Assembly: GCA_030621535.1 (NCBI GenBank) | Contig: JAUXHM010000091.1 | Coordinates: 1 to 5,059, forward strand | Reading direction: 5' to 3' | DNA from: Candidatus Methanophagales archaeon | Lineage (GTDB): Archaea; Halobacteriota; Syntropharchaeia; Alkanophagales; Methanospirareceae | Length of the DNA stretch: 5,059 bases | Position numbers and translations under genes: made by a program | Shown: positions 2,999-5,059 of the stretch, piece after piece | Numbering within the stretch: position 1 is the stretch's first letter | Layout: each line of letters begins with the position of its first letter | Notes under the pieces: generated by a model | Told to the model about the DNA's origin: nothing | The model's input: only the letters and a program-made list of their open reading frames with translations | Database searches by the model: none

Positions 2999-5059
2999 CT
3001 ATAACTCCCAAAACCTCTTCGTCCTCATATATCTCCTCTCCTCCTCCAGTATATTACGATAAAAGTCATACTCATACTCGCCCTCTATGTCTTTAGACCT
3101 CCGTATTATTCTCGATGCCACTTCAGGTCCTATGCCACGAGCCGCAAGTGCAATCACGGCGAGAACGCCATGCGACAAAACCAGATTTGCGTTTCGATAC
3201 ACTCTTTTCACACGCTCTTTATTCTCCTCTTCAACAGCGGAACCTGTCCTTCTCACAACCTTGATTTCCTCCTTCTCCCACGGTTTTAACGCGGCTATCA
3301 GCCTCGAGTTGCAAAATGGGCAAACAAGCGATTCCGTCCCCGATTCAATTACCGTTTTCACTCGCATTTGCGATTCCCAGCGCTTGCAATACACACAGAA
3401 TAAAATCACTCTGTCGTTCATTATTCTGTTTCTTAACGCATCTATAATCACACTTTCGTTTCGTTCAGACGCCAGTACGTCGCGCCAGCTCAAATACCCG
3501 GAGGCGCCAATGGGACTTAATCCGTGTGAAGAAAAACAGAGTTTTATCTCGCCGGATTTTAGTCCCCTCAATACTTCTTTCGTTCGCTCCACGTCAAGTT
3601 TATCAGCGAAGATGTTATTCACGGTCTCTTCGTATATCGGCGTCCCCGAGAATAATTTCACCAGCGTATCGGCGGAAATCCGTTTCCTATCAAAGTCCTT
3701 ACGCAGCGCACCGAAACGCTTCGCCACGTTCAACAGCTCCCATTTAAGCATAAAGGAGTTTTTCAGTGTCTTTTCTAATATCGCCTGGACGAATTCGGGT
3801 TCAATTGAGTTCAACGTCCGCTGCAGGGCTTCTTTCTTCATCCTTCTTCCTGATTTTAATTTTATCCGATAGGGGTCTATCTCCATGGAAATATCCGTGC
3901 CGAGTCGAGCGCCGAGTAAAGCAACAACCAACCGTCCAAACGTCTCGTTTACACGATGCCCAAAGCAAGCGTTTATCACCATTTCCTTTTCATCTTTCGC
4001 CGTTTCTACAACCACTTCCTTCGCCGTTGGCACTGGACACTTCTCCTTAATTTGCTCTTTTATTAGGTCTATGAGCGTTCCCAAACAAGAGGAATTCACT
4101 CGTACTCCATATTCCATCTTCAAATCAGTCTCTAAATCCGCAATCTTTCCCACCGCCGAACTCAAATCAGAAGCGATAAAAGAAGCGATTTTGTCTCTTA
4201 AGTCACCTACTTCCTGTGCAACTGCAAAAGGAACGGGTATTTCCTCGCCTTCCCATTTGGGTATCTCGCCTTCCCTCTTTACACCGGGTTCTACGTTTAT
4301 CTTTTCTTTCTCTGTTTTTACATCCAAGTCCACTATTCGCCATGTTTCGCCCTTTGCAACGAACAACGCACCGGGAGCCGCGAAATTTAGCATGAACCGC
4401 TCGTCCAGCAGGCAAATCAGTTTCCCGCTTACTATGTCATACACCTTGTATTTTCTCTCGTCCGGAATCATCGAAAGATTCTCGTAATAATACGTTCTCG
4501 TGCTTTTACTCCGCCGTATATCTCCCCCATCTATTCTTACCAATCTCTCCTCCTCTAACTGCTCTATCACACGCATCAACGAATCAAAAGAAACGTTCCT
4601 GAACGGATACGCCCTTTTTATCCACGAATGAAGTTTATCCGTCGAAACGGCACCAACGTCCAGCAGCATACCACAAATTTGGTTTGCTAAGACGTCCAAT
4701 GAACCTTCCTTCAGCTTTATATCTTCTATTTCTCCATTCATTGCTCTTCGTGTAATCACCAACGATTCCGCTATATCGTCAGGAGTGAGGGCAATGACCT
4801 TGCCCGCGGAAATTCGTTGAAAAAAGTGCGAGGCACGTCCAACACGCTGCACCAATCTCGTTACTTCGCGTGGCGATGTATATTGAATCACGAGCTCAAT
4901 CGAGCCGATGTCAATGCCGAGTTCCATTGAACTGGTGCAAATAAGGCCTTTTATCGCTCCCTGTTTGAATTTGTCCTCCGCTTCTATCCTTATCTCTTTT
5001 GACAGTGAGCCATGATGAACGCCGATTAACCCGGGTTCAAACTTGTTTATAATCGAAGC
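2999..5059 (-). CDS. lhr: Lhr-family superfamily 2 helicase (5' end outside window)
   Basis: The frame is open to the window edge, giving 686 residues of a protein probably about 900-950 long; the N-terminal RecA domain with Walker A and DEAD/DEAH-type motifs is missing, and the internal ATG at 4927 is not the start. In visible numbering, residues 13-32 (GVHHGSLSKEIRIEAEDKFK) and 38-54 (KGLICTSSMELGIDIGS) are motifs IV-V, and QRVGRASH (71-78) is motif VI. A winged-helix segment follows (about 118-175), then the Lhr beta-barrel region (about 205-285) with IPKWEGEEIPVPFAVAQEV. The C-terminal part has a four-cysteine zinc ribbon, CVYC (555-558) and CPFC (580-583), and ends with a helix-hairpin-helix-like RGIGPEVASRIIRR (641-654). 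Lhr proteins are ATP-driven 3'-5' helicases linked to DNA repair and RNA handling. No partner gene is visible; hps follows 200 nt downstream with its own promoter. Confidence 0.93.
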   Translation of the reverse strand, partial: ASIINKFEPGLIGVHHGSLSKEIRIEAEDKFKQGAIKGLICTSSMELGIDIGSIELVIQYTSPREVTRLVQRVGRASHFFQRISAGKVIALTPDDIAESLVITRRAMNGEIEDIKLKEGSLDVLANQICGMLLDVGAVSTDKLHSWIKRAYPFRNVSFDSLMRVIEQLEEERLVRIDGGDIRRSKSTRTYYYENLSMIPDERKYKVYDIVSGKLICLLDERFMLNFAAPGALFVAKGETWRIVDLDVKTEKEKINVEPGVKREGEIPKWEGEEIPVPFAVAQEVGDLRDKIASFIASDLSSAVGKIADLETDLKMEYGVRVNSSCLGTLIDLIKEQIKEKCPVPTAKEVVVETAKDEKEMVINACFGHRVNETFGRLVVALLGARLGTDISMEIDPYRIKLKSGRRMKKEALQRTLNSIEPEFVQAILEKTLKNSFMLKWELLNVAKRFGALRKDFDRKRISADTLVKLFSGTPIYEETVNNIFADKLDVERTKEVLRGLKSGEIKLCFSSHGLSPIGASGYLSWRDVLASERNESVIIDALRNRIMNDRVILFCVYCKRWESQMRVKTVIESGTESLVCPFCNSRLIAALKPWEKEEIKVVRRTGSAVEEENKERVKRVYRNANLVLSHGVLAVIALAARGIGPEVASRIIRRSKDIEGEYEYDFYRNILEEERRYMRTKRFWEL

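Noticed and set aside
3087..4487. Long + strand open frames opposite lhr, up to 261 codons
   Set aside because: The minus strand frame shows Lhr motifs throughout; the + strand frames are low-information antisense openings without family motifs.

Overview
The window looks like an archaeal chromosome segment, most likely euryarchaeal and possibly from a methanogen or ANME-type lineage. The grounds are a hexulose-6-phosphate synthase fused to an RraA-like domain (an architecture known from archaea), an Lhr-type helicase with a long archaeal-style C-terminal region, a DUF104/PIN toxin-antitoxin pair, TATA-box promoters of the TTTAAATA/TTTATATA kind 23-40 nt before genes, little Shine-Dalgarno signal, and a threonine tRNA with U73 and no encoded CCA. 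The clade is an inference; no marker gene fixes it.

Layout. Positions 2-97 hold the last codons of a + strand gene I cannot identify. It converges on the minus strand genes across a perfect 9-bp hairpin with A/T tracts (102-128), a likely two-way terminator. From 125 to 1112, on the minus strand, are two related toxin-antitoxin loci in tandem. The upstream one (1112 down to 503) is intact: a 67-aa DUF104-type antitoxin overlapping a 141-aa PIN-domain (VapC-like) ribonuclease by 20 nt. The downstream one (432 down to 125) is broken: the antitoxin runs straight, out of frame, into the last 39 codons of a PIN gene, so about 100 N-terminal toxin residues are gone. The first 18 codons of the two antitoxins are almost identical in DNA, although the rest has diverged.

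A divergent promoter region (1113-1233) separates the TA operon from a + strand tRNA-Thr(UGU) at 1234-1308. The 176-nt gap from 1309 to 1484 holds a run of eight C, a fragment of an AGATT(A)ACACAGATT-type repeat, a weak hairpin and a period-8 repeat. The minus strand gene at 1485-2798 encodes the bifunctional HPS/RraA-like protein. The 194-nt gap from 2805 to 2998 holds the hps promoter and a larger inverted and tandem array of the same 10-bp repeat family. From 2999 to the right edge is the 3' two thirds of an Lhr-family helicase gene, whose start lies outside the window.

How the genes relate. The antitoxin and PIN pairs form a self-contained stress or addiction module. The tRNA, HPS and helicase are housekeeping-type genes with separate promoters: translation, ribose-phosphate supply by the reverse ribulose-monophosphate route, and nucleic-acid repair or RNA metabolism. 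I see no clear evidence of a wholly new multi-gene system. The most informative points are the toxin deletion with a retained antitoxin, the localized near-identity of the antitoxin 5' ends, and the related repeat pieces on both sides of hps.
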